From: Gemmatimonas groenlandica
GTDB lineage: Bacteria > Gemmatimonadota > Gemmatimonadetes > Gemmatimonadales > Gemmatimonadaceae
Assembly (NCBI RefSeq): GCF_013004105.1
Contig: NZ_CP053085.1
Coordinates: 1,922,001 to 1,986,000 of the forward strand
DNA length: 64,000 nucleotides
Direction of reading: 5' to 3'
Part shown: positions 1 to 9,192 of the stretch, piece after piece
Layout: the number at the start of each line of letters is the position of its first letter
Position numbering within the stretch: the first letter of the stretch is position 1
Position numbers and translations under genes: made by a program
The notes under the pieces: model-generated
Databases searched by the model: none
Told to the model about the DNA's origin: nothing
Seen by the model: the letters and a program-made list of their open reading frames with translations, nothing else

Positions 1-185
1 GCGCGAATCAGATTCGGCAAGCTGGACGGATTGGCGTACCAATCTCCACCGCCTTCGTACTGCACGCGGGCAATCGCCAGGCGACCCGGGCCGCGCCGCG
101 CCGCGAATGGCGTGAACGCCAGCGACGCGCCGACCACAGCGGCGAGCAGAGCGAAGCGGAGGGAACGACGGGCCGGAAGCCGCAT
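1..185 (-). CDS. DUF4159-like secreted protein, N-terminal fragment
   Basis: Only the first 61 residues lie in the window; the gene continues past its left edge. Reading the minus strand from the ATG at 185, the protein opens with a basic stretch and a hydrophobic segment (about residues 11-25) that looks like a signal peptide. It is followed by RGPGRLAIARVQYEGGGDWY, which resembles the start of DUF4159 proteins as I remember them. The start overlaps the rsmI stop as TGATG, so it should be translated with rsmI and trxA. No function can be read from this piece. Confidence 0.6.
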   Translation of the reverse strand, partial: MRLPARRSLRFALLAAVVGASLAFTPFAARRGPGRLAIARVQYEGGGDWYANPSSLPNLIR

Positions 186-1093
186 CAGGTGTCGTGGGCG
201 AGTCGGTAGGCGAGATTGCGGCTGGCACCATGCTCGTCCATGAGCCGCTGGACGATTTCACGAGGACGGAACCCTTCCTCGCGCAGGGCCACTGCCACCG
301 CCTGGAGGCCGTCTTCACTCGGGGCGACGACCGACGCGCCACCCAGAATGATCACGATTTCCCCGCGCGGTGGCGTGCCTTCGTAATACGCGGCCACCTC
401 CTCGAGCGTTCCGCGTTTAACCTCTTCAAAATGCTTCGTCAGCTCGCGGGCCACAGCCACCGGGCGGGTTGTGCCGGCAATGGCGGCCAGATCACGCAGC
501 GTGTCGACCAGACGGTTTGGTGATTCGTACAACACGACGGCGTGCTGCAAGCGGGCCGCGAGGGCCAACTGTTCCTCGCGCTCCTTCCCCTTCCGTGCAG
601 GAAATCCCAGCATGGTGAACGGGTGCGGCACCATGCCCGACGCTACGAGGGCGGCCAGCACGGCCGACGCACCGGGGATCGGGACCACGCGCACACCGGC
701 GGTTGCAGCGGCCTCAGCCAGACGGGCGCCGGGATCGGACACCAGCGGCGTGCCGGCGTCGCTGATGAGGGCGATGGCTTCGCCTTCCTTCAGCCGCGCG
801 ACCAGACGTGGAATGACGCTGGCTTCGTTGTGCTCGTGCACGGCAATCGTCGGCGTACCGATGCCGTAGCGGCTGAGCAGCGTGCGCGCGTGCCGGGTGT
901 CCTCACAGCAGATCACCGCGCATTCCTTGAGCACCGCGAGGGCGCGCAAGGAGATGTCTCCCAGATTTCCGATCGGCGTACTGACGATGTGTAACGCCCC
1001 GGGGATGGCCGCGTGCGGCCAGAGCGTCGCCGCCCGGTCGGCGAGATCGGAGGCGATAACCTCCGATTCGGCCGAACCGGGCGCGTCGCCCAC
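185..1093 (-). CDS. rsmI: 16S rRNA (cytidine(1402)-2'-O)-methyltransferase
   Basis: RsmI uses S-adenosylmethionine to 2'-O-methylate C1402 in the 16S rRNA decoding centre. The family signature LHIVSTPIGNLGDIS is followed by CCEDTRHARTLLSRYG, the SDAGTPLVSDPG motif and the PGASAVLAAL segment, all typical of this tetrapyrrole-methylase-fold family. The reading frame stays open far upstream into trxA, but that part reads as nonsense; I chose the GTG at 1093, five bases after the trxA stop, giving 302 residues, near the usual family length of about 285. Family assignment is firm; the exact start is inference. Confidence 0.9.
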   Translation of the reverse strand: MGDAPGSAESEVIASDLADRAATLWPHAAIPGALHIVSTPIGNLGDISLRALAVLKECAVICCEDTRHARTLLSRYGIGTPTIAVHEHNEASVIPRLVARLKEGEAIALISDAGTPLVSDPGARLAEAAATAGVRVVPIPGASAVLAALVASGMVPHPFTMLGFPARKGKEREEQLALAARLQHAVVLYESPNRLVDTLRDLAAIAGTTRPVAVARELTKHFEEVKRGTLEEVAAYYEGTPPRGEIVIILGGASVVAPSEDGLQAVAVALREEGFRPREIVQRLMDEHGASRNLAYRLAHDT

Positions 1094-1098
1094 GTCGG

Positions 1099-1425
1099 TC
1101 AGGCGTGCTCCTTGAACTTCGCTTCGAGCGCGGGGCGCGGCACCGCGCCGACCACCTGATCCACCAGCTTGCCGTCCTTGAAAAACAGGATCGTCGGAAT
1201 CGAGCGCACGTTGAAGCGCGCGGCAGTCCGCTGATTGTTGTCGACATCGAGCTTGGCCACCTTCGCCTTGCCCGCGTACTCGGTGGCCAGCGCTTCCACG
1301 ATTGGTGCAATCATGCGGCACGGCGCGCACCATGTCGCCCAGAAATCCACGACCGCGAGCCCTTCGTACTGCTCGATCTCGGCCGCAAACGTATCGTCCT
1401 TCACTTCAACTGCGTTCGCCATCAT
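1099..1425 (-). CDS. trxA: Thioredoxin
   Basis: This 108-residue protein is a standard cytoplasmic thioredoxin that reduces protein disulfides. The redox motif WCAPC is at residues 32-36, and the cis-proline loop (VRSIPTILFF) and FKDGK segment follow as expected. It leads the minus-strand group trxA-rsmI-DUF4159. Two ATG codons are adjacent at the start, so the N-terminus may be one residue shorter. The 100-bp gap to the divergent mce gene should hold both promoters; I could not name them with confidence. Confidence 0.97.
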   Translation of the reverse strand: MMANAVEVKDDTFAAEIEQYEGLAVVDFWATWCAPCRMIAPIVEALATEYAGKAKVAKLDVDNNQRTAARFNVRSIPTILFFKDGKLVDQVVGAVPRPALEAKFKEHA

Positions 1426-1527
1426 GTGCTCCGTTGGCGCGGCTTCCGGCCTTTACCGGTTGCTCTCGCGCCCGTCTGCAGGATTAGAATTCGGAATTCG
1501 TTCACGCCGCCAAAAACATCGCCGACC

Positions 1528-1938
1528 ATGACCGACTCCGTACGCCGCGGCACGCGCATCGCCCACATCGGGATCGCTGTGCGTGCCCTCGACGAGCTGC
1601 TTCCCTTCTACCGTGATGTCCTCGGCATGCCCGAGGTCCCACTGGACGATGCCGACGGTGCCACCATTGCTGGGCTGGCGGCCGGCGAATCGCTGGTGGA
1701 GCTCCTCGAAGCGAAGTCCGACGACTCCCCCATCGGCAGGTATGTCACCAAGCGGGGTCCCGGTATTCACCACGTCTGTTTCGCGGTGGACGACCTCGAC
1801 GGCACCTTACAGCGCTGCCGTGACGCCGGCCTCCGACTTATCGATGAAACACCACGCCTGGGAGCGGAGGGGAAGCGGATTGCGTTTCTCCATCCAAGTG
1901 CCACGGGCGGGGTGCTCGTCGAACTATCCGAATACTAG
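1528..1938 (+). CDS. mce: Methylmalonyl-CoA epimerase
   Basis: This 136-residue vicinal-oxygen-chelate protein interconverts the 2R and 2S forms of methylmalonyl-CoA in propionate/odd-chain metabolism. Signs are the opening metal-ligand segment IAHIGIAVRAL, a second ligand in GPGIHHVCFAVDD, and the C-terminal AFLHPSATGGVLVELSEY, which is very close to known epimerases. The frame is open upstream to 1105 but that part lies over trxA and is not credible; the ATG at 1528 gives the family's normal length. No mutase gene is nearby. Confidence 0.93.
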   Translation: MTDSVRRGTRIAHIGIAVRALDELLPFYRDVLGMPEVPLDDADGATIAGLAAGESLVELLEAKSDDSPIGRYVTKRGPGIHHVCFAVDDLDGTLQRCRDAGLRLIDETPRLGAEGKRIAFLHPSATGGVLVELSEY

Positions 1939-1976
1939 TCTGGGTGTCCAGCGTCACCAGTCCAGCTCGCTGCGGT

Positions 1977-2489
1977 TCAGCGGCAAAAGTCTTTCAGAGG
2001 GAGGAGGTTGATGTCCTCCACGAACCAGCGGCCTCCCGGCCCGTTCACCGTCAGAATCGACGTCTTGGCACTGCGCGGCCCCTGAAAGAACTCCAGCTGG
2101 AATTCCTGACGACCGCCGGTCTGCAAGCGTGGACGGTCTTCCAAGAGCGCCCAGCGGTCGTGCGTGAGCGTGCATTGCATGATGATGAGGCGCTTCTCAA
2201 GATCCTCGCGCTTCATTTGATCGCGGGCGGCCCCTTTGGTGGTGCCCCAGATCGCGCTCATGGTCTGGAGATCCTGCGCCTTGACGGCCTTCAGGAAGCC
2301 TTCCACCGCGGCCTTACCCGTCACCGCCCCAACGGCATCCGGCGCATCACCCCGAACCGACGGTGCGGTCTCGCCAGGGATCGACGTCTCGGTGCTCTGG
2401 ATCGTACGGGTGCACGCACTCACGCCCGTCGCCGTGGCGGTCAGGAGAGAGTACATCAGCACACGGTTCCGCATCATCTTAGGCTGCAC
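1977..2489 (-). CDS. Hypothetical lipoprotein
   Basis: The 170-residue product starts with a lipoprotein signal: basic N-terminus, hydrophobic run, then the lipobox GVSAC with Cys26 as the likely lipidation site. The mature part has a Thr/Ser-rich linker and an alpha/beta region ([22 protein letters not shown]... [12 protein letters not shown]) that recalls small NTF2-like or DUF4878-type lipoproteins, but I cannot assign it. It converges on mce. Start could be one of the Met codons four or five residues inside. Confidence 0.75.
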   Translation of the reverse strand: MQPKMMRNRVLMYSLLTATATGVSACTRTIQSTETSIPGETAPSVRGDAPDAVGAVTGKAAVEGFLKAVKAQDLQTMSAIWGTTKGAARDQMKREDLEKRLIIMQCTLTHDRWALLEDRPRLQTGGRQEFQLEFFQGPRSAKTSILTVNGPGGRWFVEDINLLPLKDFCR

Positions 2490-2626
2490 GCAGGCCTCCT
2501 ACCCACGGTGTTGACCATCTTCACGGATCGGCATCGGTCTGGCCTGTCTCTCACAGGCACCAAATACGGTCCCGTCCGTTCGTCGGGGAGAAAGGTACCC
2601 CACACGTTCTTCTACCGGATACCCCA

Positions 2627-3370
2627 GTGACGTCGCTTCGCTACCAGCGCCTTTATGTGAACATCGACCACGTTGCCACGGTCCGGCAGGCGCGACGCAG
2701 CGCCGAGCCGGACCCGGTGGCCGCTGCCGTGCTCTGCGAGCAGGCCGGCGCCGACGGCATTACGGCCCACCTCCGGGAAGACCGGCGGCACATTCAAGAC
2801 GCCGACATCCACCGCCTGGCGACGACGGTCACGACCGCCCTCAATCTGGAGTGCGCGGCAACCGACGAGATGCTGGCTCTGGCCGAAGCGCTCCGCCCCG
2901 TGGCGGTCACGCTGGTGCCCGAGCGCCGGGAGGAGGTCACGACCGAAGGAGGGCTCGATGTGTTCCGGGCGGCCCCCCAGCTCAGAGAGTCCATTGCGCG
3001 TCTGAAACGCGCTGGGGTGCGTACCAGTCTGTTCATCGACCCGGATGCGGCGGCGGTTCGCGCGGCTCACGACTTGGGCACCGATGCGGTCGAGTTGCAC
3101 ACGGGTCAGTACGCGCACGCCCCGGCGGATCCGCGCACGTTGCGGGCGCTGGCCGATGCGGCTGCGCTGGCGTCGTCGTTGGGGCTGGCGGTGCACGCCG
3201 GGCACGGTCTGTCGGTGCAAAACGTCGGACCGGTGGCCGCCATTCCGGAAATCGAGGAACTGAATATCGGGCACGCCATCGTCGGGCGCGCCATCTTTGT
3301 AGGACTGTCCGAAGCCGTGCGTGAAATTCGTCAGGCCATGGACGATGCGCGTGAGGCCGACCGCTTCTAG
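2627..3370 (+). CDS. pdxJ: Pyridoxine 5'-phosphate synthase
   Basis: PdxJ condenses 3-amino-2-oxopropyl phosphate with 1-deoxyxylulose 5-phosphate to make pyridoxine 5'-phosphate. The 247-residue TIM barrel shows the family motifs [64 protein letters not shown] and [11 protein letters not shown]. It begins with GTG, which fits the conserved N-terminus exactly. In many bacteria acpS follows pdxJ; here a signalling-like gene follows instead. Confidence 0.97.
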   Translation: MTSLRYQRLYVNIDHVATVRQARRSAEPDPVAAAVLCEQAGADGITAHLREDRRHIQDADIHRLATTVTTALNLECAATDEMLALAEALRPVAVTLVPERREEVTTEGGLDVFRAAPQLRESIARLKRAGVRTSLFIDPDAAAVRAAHDLGTDAVELHTGQYAHAPADPRTLRALADAAALASSLGLAVHAGHGLSVQNVGPVAAIPEIEELNIGHAIVGRAIFVGLSEAVREIRQAMDDAREADRF

Positions 3371-3419
3371 TGCCGAACGTGTCTCACCCGATCCACCTTC
3401 TTCGTCCGAGCAGCCGAGC

Positions 3420-4445
3420 ATGAGTGCACCGCACGCCCTCATCGAATTCTTCCAGAAGGAAGCGATGGAGTATCTCGGCCGTCTCGACCAGATGATGGCC
3501 GACGCGGAAGAACAGACGCCAGACGCCGCGGCGTTTCTCACGAACGCGCGCGCGCTCCGTGGCAGCGCGACGATGACGCGCCTCGAAGGACTGCCCGACC
3601 TCGCCTCTACCATCGAGCGGATCGCAACCGGACTGCGCGACAACGAACTGCGCTGGGATCAGCGTCTGCATTTCGCCGTGCGCGGCGCGCTCGTGGAGTT
3701 GCGCTCACTCGTGGAGCGAGCGGGCGTGTGGACCGAGGCCGAGCAGCGGCGCAGTCGTACGCAGTCGGTGGCGCTGGCGGCGGTCGCAGCCGGCTATCTC
3801 GCCACCGATACGCCAGCGGCATCTCCGGCCACACAAGTCGTGCCGATTTCGCGTTTCTTCCCAGACGACGGCATGCCGGCGATTCTGCAGCGCAACGCGG
3901 CACCACCGATCACGCTGGCGCAGCGGTTCCGCACCGACATCGCCGCCGCCGCCGACGGCGTGGCACGCGAGTCGGCGGCGCTGGCCACCAGCAACGCCGG
4001 TCCGTCGCAGCTCGCGCTCGCCGACGGCGTTCGTCGGTCACTGCTGGGATTGGCCGATGTCGCCGAGAGCTATGGCGCGGCCAGCATCGCCAACATGGCC
4101 ACACGCATGGCGCGGGCGCCGTTGGCCACGGCCCATGAGCGCCAGGGCGTGCAGAGCGTAGCGCGCCTGCTGATGGACCGGGAAATCACCGACCAGCAGC
4201 TCGCACAGCAGGTAAAGCAGTCCAGCATGACGTGGGCGGGCGCACCGGACGCGCCGCCGGCCGTGGCGCCCGCGGTGATTCCGATCGAGTCCCTGCTCTA
4301 TCGCGGCCACTCGGCCATCACGCGTGCGCGCGCGGTACGCGACGAACTCAAGACGCATTGGCAGCGTGGCACGCTGGCCGAACCGGCCGCGCACTCGTTG
4401 TTCGAAGAGTTGTCGGACTTGCTCGATCTCGCGGTGACGACGTGA
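3420..4445 (+). CDS. Protein with two HPt-like helical domains lacking the phospho-histidine
   Basis: This 341-residue, mostly helical, Ala-rich protein has no signal peptide or membrane segment. Residues 43-50 (ARALRGSA) line up with the histidine phosphotransfer motif AHTLKGSA, with Arg44 at the histidine position. A second HPt-like stretch at 204-230 (VRRSLLGLADVAESYGAAS) again has Arg206 where His is expected. A short helical module near 288-340 ends the protein. It sits between pdxJ and a membrane protein with no kinase adjacent. By analogy it may be a docking or inhibitory pseudo-HPt scaffold; this is inference. The ATG at 3420 was chosen because the upstream extension overlaps pdxJ. 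Confidence 0.6.
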   Translation: MSAPHALIEFFQKEAMEYLGRLDQMMADAEEQTPDAAAFLTNARALRGSATMTRLEGLPDLASTIERIATGLRDNELRWDQRLHFAVRGALVELRSLVERAGVWTEAEQRRSRTQSVALAAVAAGYLATDTPAASPATQVVPISRFFPDDGMPAILQRNAAPPITLAQRFRTDIAAAADGVARESAALATSNAGPSQLALADGVRRSLLGLADVAESYGAASIANMATRMARAPLATAHERQGVQSVARLLMDREITDQQLAQQVKQSSMTWAGAPDAPPAVAPAVIPIESLLYRGHSAITRARAVRDELKTHWQRGTLAEPAAHSLFEELSDLLDLAVTT

Positions 4446-4458
4446 GCGCAGTCCGGAG

Positions 4459-5472
4459 ATGCACGCAGTGAAGTTGGATTGGAAGAGTGGCTTGGGGATC
4501 GCATTCAGCGCGGTCCTGCTCTGGTGGACGTTGAAGGGTGTGAACTTCAGCGAAGTCTGGTCGGTGCTGCGCACGTCGAATGTGCTGTTGTTCGCCCTCA
4601 GTCCGATCGTGGGCACCTGCATCTTCCCGCTGCGTGCGCGCCGCTGGCGCACGATTCTCGAGCCGGTGTCCGGCCGCATTGCGTTCGGACCGCTGTGGCG
4701 CAGCACGGCTATCGGGATGATGATGAACAACGTCTTCCCGTTTCGCGCCGGTGAATTCGCCCGCGCCTTTTCGATCACGCGTGAGGTACCTCGCGTCGCC
4801 ATCACGACGGCGCTCGGCTCGCTGGCCGTCGATCGTATTTTCGATGCGATCGTCATCTTCGCGATGATGTTCGCGGCGATGCTCGACCCGCGATTTCCGA
4901 GTGGCGTGACGCTGGCCGGGCGCACCGTACCGGAGTTGGCACAGTTCGGCGTCGCAGGCATGATCGCGCTGTTGATCCTGTGCTACGCCATGGTCATGCA
5001 GGCCCCGCGCGTGTTGTCGCTGGTGCGCTGGGTGGCGCACCGCGTGCTGCCGCGCTTCGAGGATGTCGTCGTGGGCTTCGTCGAAAAGGCGATGGGCGGT
5101 CTCGCCGTACTCCGAGACGGACGCCGCTTTCTGGCGGTGCTGGCGTGGGCAGTTGCACACTGGGTAGTCAATGCACTCGCGATGCACATCGGGTTCATGG
5201 CGGTGGGTATGGATGTGCCGATCAGCGCGGCGTTCTTTCTGCAGGGCATTGTCGCGCTGGCGGTGGCAGTGCCGAGCTCCCCCGGATTCTTCGGCGTGTT
5301 CGAGTTGTCGTCGGTGCTGGGGCTGGCGGTGTACGGCGTCAGTGACAAACTCGCCGTAAGCTGGGCGCTCGCGTATCACCTGCTCAGCTTCATTCCGATC
5401 ACGATCATCGGCGCCGTGTACTTCGCCCGGCTCGGGCTGAGCGTGGGCACGCTGAGCGGCAAGAGCACCTGA
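4459..5472 (+). CDS. YbhN/LPG-synthase-type integral membrane protein (UPF0104)
   Basis: The 337-residue product has about eight hydrophobic segments spread over its whole length and matches the flippase-like membrane half of lysylphosphatidylglycerol synthetase (YbhN/AglD group). Typical pieces are LRARRWRTILEP near the N-terminus, the NNVFPFRAGEFARAF loop and PSSPGFFGVFE near the C-terminus. The catalytic aminoacyl-transfer domain of MprF is absent, so a lipid or glycan transport role is more likely than lysyl transfer. It lies 13 bp after the pseudo-HPt gene and 20 bp before ispE. Confidence 0.85.
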   Translation: MHAVKLDWKSGLGIAFSAVLLWWTLKGVNFSEVWSVLRTSNVLLFALSPIVGTCIFPLRARRWRTILEPVSGRIAFGPLWRSTAIGMMMNNVFPFRAGEFARAFSITREVPRVAITTALGSLAVDRIFDAIVIFAMMFAAMLDPRFPSGVTLAGRTVPELAQFGVAGMIALLILCYAMVMQAPRVLSLVRWVAHRVLPRFEDVVVGFVEKAMGGLAVLRDGRRFLAVLAWAVAHWVVNALAMHIGFMAVGMDVPISAAFFLQGIVALAVAVPSSPGFFGVFELSSVLGLAVYGVSDKLAVSWALAYHLLSFIPITIIGAVYFARLGLSVGTLSGKST

Positions 5473-5492
5473 CTCGCGCCGATCGAGCATCC

Positions 5493-6377
5493 ATGACCTG
5501 CGAATCCCGCACCGAGCGCGCGCACGCCAAGATCAACCTGGTGCTGCGCATTCTGGCCCGTGAAGCGAGTGGCTACCACGGCATCGAGACGCTGTTCCAA
5601 TTGCTCGAGCTGCACGACCTGGTGCACGTGCGCGTGGGCATGATGCCCCCGGCGCTCACCTGTGCCGGACCCACCATGCCGGCCGGCGGACTGGGTCCCG
5701 TCGAGCAGAACCTGGCGTGGCGCGCCGCCGTGGCCTACACGGCGGCGAGCGGATGGAACACGGGCTGGGAGATCGAGATCGACAAGCAGATCCCGGTGGG
5801 CGGCGGTCTCGGTGGTGGCAGTGCCGACGCGGCGGCGGTGTTGCGCGCGCTGGAGGCGTTGAGTCCCGCACCGCTGGGCATGGAGCGGTTGCTGCAGATC
5901 GCCGGGACCCTCGGCGCCGACGTGCCCTTTCTCGTGAGCGGCGAATCCCTGGCGTGGGCGTGGGGACGCGGTGATCGACTAATGCCGCTGCCGACGCTGC
6001 CGACGGCCGCTGTGCTACTGGCGGTGTTCCCCGATGGTGTGAACACCGGCGCGGCCTATGGCGCGTTTGCACGGGCGCGCGAGGCCCGCGGCGACACGGT
6101 GCAGGCGTGTGCCTATCCGGCGTCGGCATTTGCGTCGTGGGAATCGATCGCCGCCGTGGCCGCCAACGATTTCGAACCGGTCGTGAGCGAGATGCACGCG
6201 GGCGTCGCGCTGGTGCTGCCGTGGTTCCGCGAGATGGCGGCCACGGCTCGGCGCAACGGCTCCGCCGCCATCGGCATGATGAGCGGCAGTGGCGCCACCT
6301 GCTTCGTGCTGCACACCGGTGGCGTCGGCATGCAGGTGAACCTCCCGGTCACCTTCCTGCAGACGTTGACCCGCTGA
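5493..6377 (+). CDS. ispE: 4-diphosphocytidyl-2-C-methyl-D-erythritol kinase
   Basis: IspE phosphorylates CDP-methylerythritol in the non-mevalonate isoprenoid pathway. The 294-residue protein has the GHMP-kinase layout: AKINLVLRIL at the N-terminus, the ATP loop PVGGGLGGGSADAAA at residues 101-115, the GADVPF segment, and the C-terminal MSGSGATCF motif. The length is normal. It is the last plus-strand gene of this group; the next gene converges within one base of its stop, so transcription must end inside or past that gene. Confidence 0.96.
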   Translation: MTCESRTERAHAKINLVLRILAREASGYHGIETLFQLLELHDLVHVRVGMMPPALTCAGPTMPAGGLGPVEQNLAWRAAVAYTAASGWNTGWEIEIDKQIPVGGGLGGGSADAAAVLRALEALSPAPLGMERLLQIAGTLGADVPFLVSGESLAWAWGRGDRLMPLPTLPTAAVLLAVFPDGVNTGAAYGAFARAREARGDTVQACAYPASAFASWESIAAVAANDFEPVVSEMHAGVALVLPWFREMAATARRNGSAAIGMMSGSGATCFVLHTGGVGMQVNLPVTFLQTLTR

Positions 6378-6920
6378 TCAGAACAGCGCGACGCGCTTCT
6401 GAATCATCTCGGCCAACTGCGCTTCGAACACGCCGGTTGATCCGCACGCCACCGGATCTTTCGACACACCTTCCACATCCTGTGCGCCGGCAAGCATGCC
6501 AATCCGGATGCGCGTTTCCGTGGCGGTCACTGGCTCCAGCCAGACAAAGACCGCCATCGTCACGCGCCAACCGTCGGCGTGCGAGCCGCTCATGCCCTGC
6601 CCGCAATTCAGATATGTCGACAGACGTTCGCGCCCGAGCTTGCGAATCATGCGCGCGCTACCGCTGCCGAGTACGCGCATGGCGGGATCCTGCGTCGTCA
6701 CGGGGATTTTGAGTTCCATGAGGACGGCGTTGGCGGCCTTGTAGGTCACCTCACGCGACGCATGCACGACCACCGGCGCCGTGGCGACCGAGTCGACGGA
6801 CATCGGCGTGAAGTAGCCGAGCAATCGCAGGCGGATTGGCGGAGACTGCGCCCGTGAGACAGCCGGCGTCGCCACGCACATGACGGCGAGCATCGTGAAC
6901 AGCACTCGGGACAGCGGCAT
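6378..6920 (-). CDS. Secreted protein of unknown function, tandem paralogue 1
   Basis: The 180-residue product begins with a clear signal peptide ending near SRAQ. The mature part shares a common pattern with its upstream neighbour: VDSVATAP, TYKAANAVLMELKIP, LGRERLSTYLNCGQGMSGSHAD, a VTMAVFVW strand, and a closing GVSKDPVACGSTGVFE. Two conserved cysteines in mature parts suggest a disulfide. I chose the ATG at 6920, not 6968, because it aligns with the start of the paralogue. Likely an outer-membrane or periplasmic protein; the family is not one I recognise. Confidence 0.75.
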   Translation of the reverse strand: MPLSRVLFTMLAVMCVATPAVSRAQSPPIRLRLLGYFTPMSVDSVATAPVVVHASREVTYKAANAVLMELKIPVTTQDPAMRVLGSGSARMIRKLGRERLSTYLNCGQGMSGSHADGWRVTMAVFVWLEPVTATETRIRIGMLAGAQDVEGVSKDPVACGSTGVFEAQLAEMIQKRVALF

Positions 6921-6980
6921 GCGCAGACTCGGCGTGAAATCGTGAGACCAATTGGCGAACGAATGCATCGGAGGTATGAC

Positions 6981-7532
6981 CTACGGCATCACCGCGCGTT
7001 TGCGAATCTCGTCGGTCAGAAACGTTTCGAGAGCTCCCGTAGATCCGCACGACAGGGCATTCTTGGACACGCCTTCGTTGTCGTTCGAGCCAGCCACCAC
7101 CGCGACGCTCACGCGCGACAGGGCCGGGCCAGCCGAATCAACCCAGACGAACAATGCCATCGTGATGCGCCGCACGTCCGCGTGCGCACCGAGGGTGCCC
7201 ATGCCGCATTCGAGGTATCTCGACAGCCGCTCGCGGCCGAGCATCCGGACCGCGATGAAGCCTCCATTACCCAACAAACCATTGTGCGGCTCATCGACGC
7301 CGAGCGGAACTTTAAGCTCGGTGAGCACGGCCGCGGCGGCCTTGTAGGTGAGCGCCGGTGATGCCGGCACCGACGCCGGAGCGCTGGCGACAGAGTCGAC
7401 CCAGATCCACCGCGCGTTGCCCGGCATGCGCACCCGGATGGGCTGTCGCTGCGCCGACAGTTCGCTGGCCGTGCCGGCAGCAAGTACGGCATACACGACC
7501 ATCGCGACAAGCACTCGGAGAGCAAACGACAT
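6981..7532 (-). CDS. Secreted protein of unknown function, tandem paralogue 2
   Basis: This 183-residue protein is a diverged copy of its downstream neighbour, with the same order of blocks: signal peptide ending ELSAQ, VDSVASAP, TYKAAAAVLTELKVP, LGRERLSRYLECGMGTLGAHAD, MALFVWVDSAG, GVSKNALSCGSTGALE. The frame is open upstream into the kinase gene, but the signal peptide and the paralogue alignment fix the start at 7532. A stretch of about 25 bp just before both start codons is also similar, so the duplication included the translation start region. Function unknown. Confidence 0.75.
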   Translation of the reverse strand: MSFALRVLVAMVVYAVLAAGTASELSAQRQPIRVRMPGNARWIWVDSVASAPASVPASPALTYKAAAAVLTELKVPLGVDEPHNGLLGNGGFIAVRMLGRERLSRYLECGMGTLGAHADVRRITMALFVWVDSAGPALSRVSVAVVAGSNDNEGVSKNALSCGSTGALETFLTDEIRKRAVMP

Positions 7533-7584
7533 TGGCAAAAGACTCGGATGGGCGTCGTGGGAGAAGAATCGCTGCGGGAATTTA

Positions 7585-9099
7585 TCACGCGGCGGGGAGA
7601 TACACCTCGAACGTCGTACCGCTCCCGACCGTCGACTCCAACACGACGTCGCCGGCGACCTGCTTCGCGATGCCGTGAACGGTTGCCAAGCCGAGTCCGG
7701 TACCCTGCCCCAGTGACTTCGTCGTGAAGAATGGTTCGAAAATGGAATCGCGAATAGCGGCCGGAATGCCCGTGCCCGTATCGGCCACGACGAGTCGGAC
7801 GTAGTCGCCCGGCGCGAGCGAACCACGCGGGCGCCCAGCTTGCGGCAACGATACCAGATCGAGCGACACGGCGATCCGACCGCCGGCATCGATCGCGTCG
7901 CGCGCGTTCGCCACGAGATTGATGACGATCTGCTCGAACTGCGCGGGATCCATCAGTAACGACACGCCCGTGGCAGAGGCGGAGAGTTGCAGCTCGATCG
8001 ACGCGCCGGTCATGACGCGCAGCAGCGCGTCGAGCGAGTGCAGTCGAGAAACCGGATCGAAGCGCTCTGGCGCGGTTGGACGGGCCCGCGCGAACGTCAG
8101 CAACTGCGCCATCAACGAACGCCCGTGCTGCATTGCCGCACCGACCTCGCGATGGGCATCGCCGCGCACCTCACCGCCCGCATCACGCGGCAGACGCTCG
8201 CGCAGCGACTCCAACGACAGTCCCAACACTTGCAGGACGTTGTTCATGTCATGTGCAACCGCAGCAGCCATCCGTCCGAGGCTCTCCATGCGCTCGCCTT
8301 GCGCGATTCGCCGTTGCGCGTGCGCCAGCTCCGACGCCTGCCGTTCGACCAACACGACTTCCTCGGCCGTGCTGGCGAGCAACGCGAACACACCGGCCGC
8401 CGAGAGGCACAGCAAGTCCAGCGTGACAATCACGATCACGCCCGACAGCGGTAGGTCGGGCATACCGACGCGGAGTCCAACGAGCACAGCGAAGAACTGC
8501 CGCACCGCGAGCGCCGTCAGGCCGACAGACATGAGTTGCAGAGCGGTGCGATGTTGGCGCGCTCGCTGCCACGCGCGCCAGGACAATACGGCCGGGATCG
8601 ACAGCACGAGGAGCTGCGTCACTCGGCTCCAGCTCACCGTGACCACGCGCCAATCGGGAAACAGCGCGGCCGATCCGAACACGCCAGCGGCATGAAACAG
8701 CAGCACCGCGGCGCCCCAACGCGTTGCCTGAGGTATCACCGAGGGGAGCGCCACTCCCGGCTGCAACAACGACGCAATGGCTCGTTGCACGAAAGGGATA
8801 CCGGCAGCCATCACGGCAACCAGCGACGTCGTGATCAGCCGCGACAGGGTCCGATCGTTCCAGACCGCGCCGCTCCACGACGAGAAGATGTTCAGGAACG
8901 CGGCGAGCGCGAGCAGTCCCCAGTAGCCGGCAATGGCCCGCATGGCCGGCCGGTCGAAATGCCGCGCCACGCCGTGCTGCGCGGCGGCGAACCCGATGAT
9001 CACGGCGCTCTGCAGCAGCGTCGAACCCAGGTTGATCTGATCGAACGACGGCAGCGAATCGAACCCGCTCAACGACGCCAATGAGACTCCGGACCACAC
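7585..9099 (-). CDS. Membrane-bound NtrB-type sensor histidine kinase
   Basis: The 504-residue protein has about seven hydrophobic segments in residues 25-265 as sensor, then a short coiled linker ([18 protein letters not shown]) and the kinase core. The H box is [13 protein letters not shown], the N box [11 protein letters not shown]1 DTGTGIP, the F box FEPFFTTK and G2 [12 protein letters not shown]. No PAS or receiver domain is attached and no response regulator is adjacent. It starts with GTG and lacks an obvious Shine-Dalgarno sequence, so the N-terminus is uncertain. It lies about 90 bp after ppk1 and 50 bp before the paralogue pair. Confidence 0.88.
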   Translation of the reverse strand: MWSGVSLASLSGFDSLPSFDQINLGSTLLQSAVIIGFAAAQHGVARHFDRPAMRAIAGYWGLLALAAFLNIFSSWSGAVWNDRTLSRLITTSLVAVMAAGIPFVQRAIASLLQPGVALPSVIPQATRWGAAVLLFHAAGVFGSAALFPDWRVVTVSWSRVTQLLVLSIPAVLSWRAWQRARQHRTALQLMSVGLTALAVRQFFAVLVGLRVGMPDLPLSGVIVIVTLDLLCLSAAGVFALLASTAEEVVLVERQASELAHAQRRIAQGERMESLGRMAAAVAHDMNNVLQVLGLSLESLRERLPRDAGGEVRGDAHREVGAAMQHGRSLMAQLLTFARARPTAPERFDPVSRLHSLDALLRVMTGASIELQLSASATGVSLLMDPAQFEQIVINLVANARDAIDAGGRIAVSLDLVSLPQAGRPRGSLAPGDYVRLVVADTGTGIPAAIRDSIFEPFFTTKSLGQGTGLGLATVHGIAKQVAGDVVLESTVGSGTTFEVYLPAA

Positions 9100-9192
9100 G
9101 GTGATGAGCGAGCGCAGCGTCGCGACGTCTTGGCTAAGGTAACCCTGAATGGGCGATGTCGCTTCCCCTACCGTGTCGCCGAGGATCGATGC

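Noticed and set aside
1482-1501. GAATTCGGAATTC repeat in the trxA-mce gap as an operator
   Set aside because: It is only two short copies with no matching site elsewhere in the window; too weak to claim.
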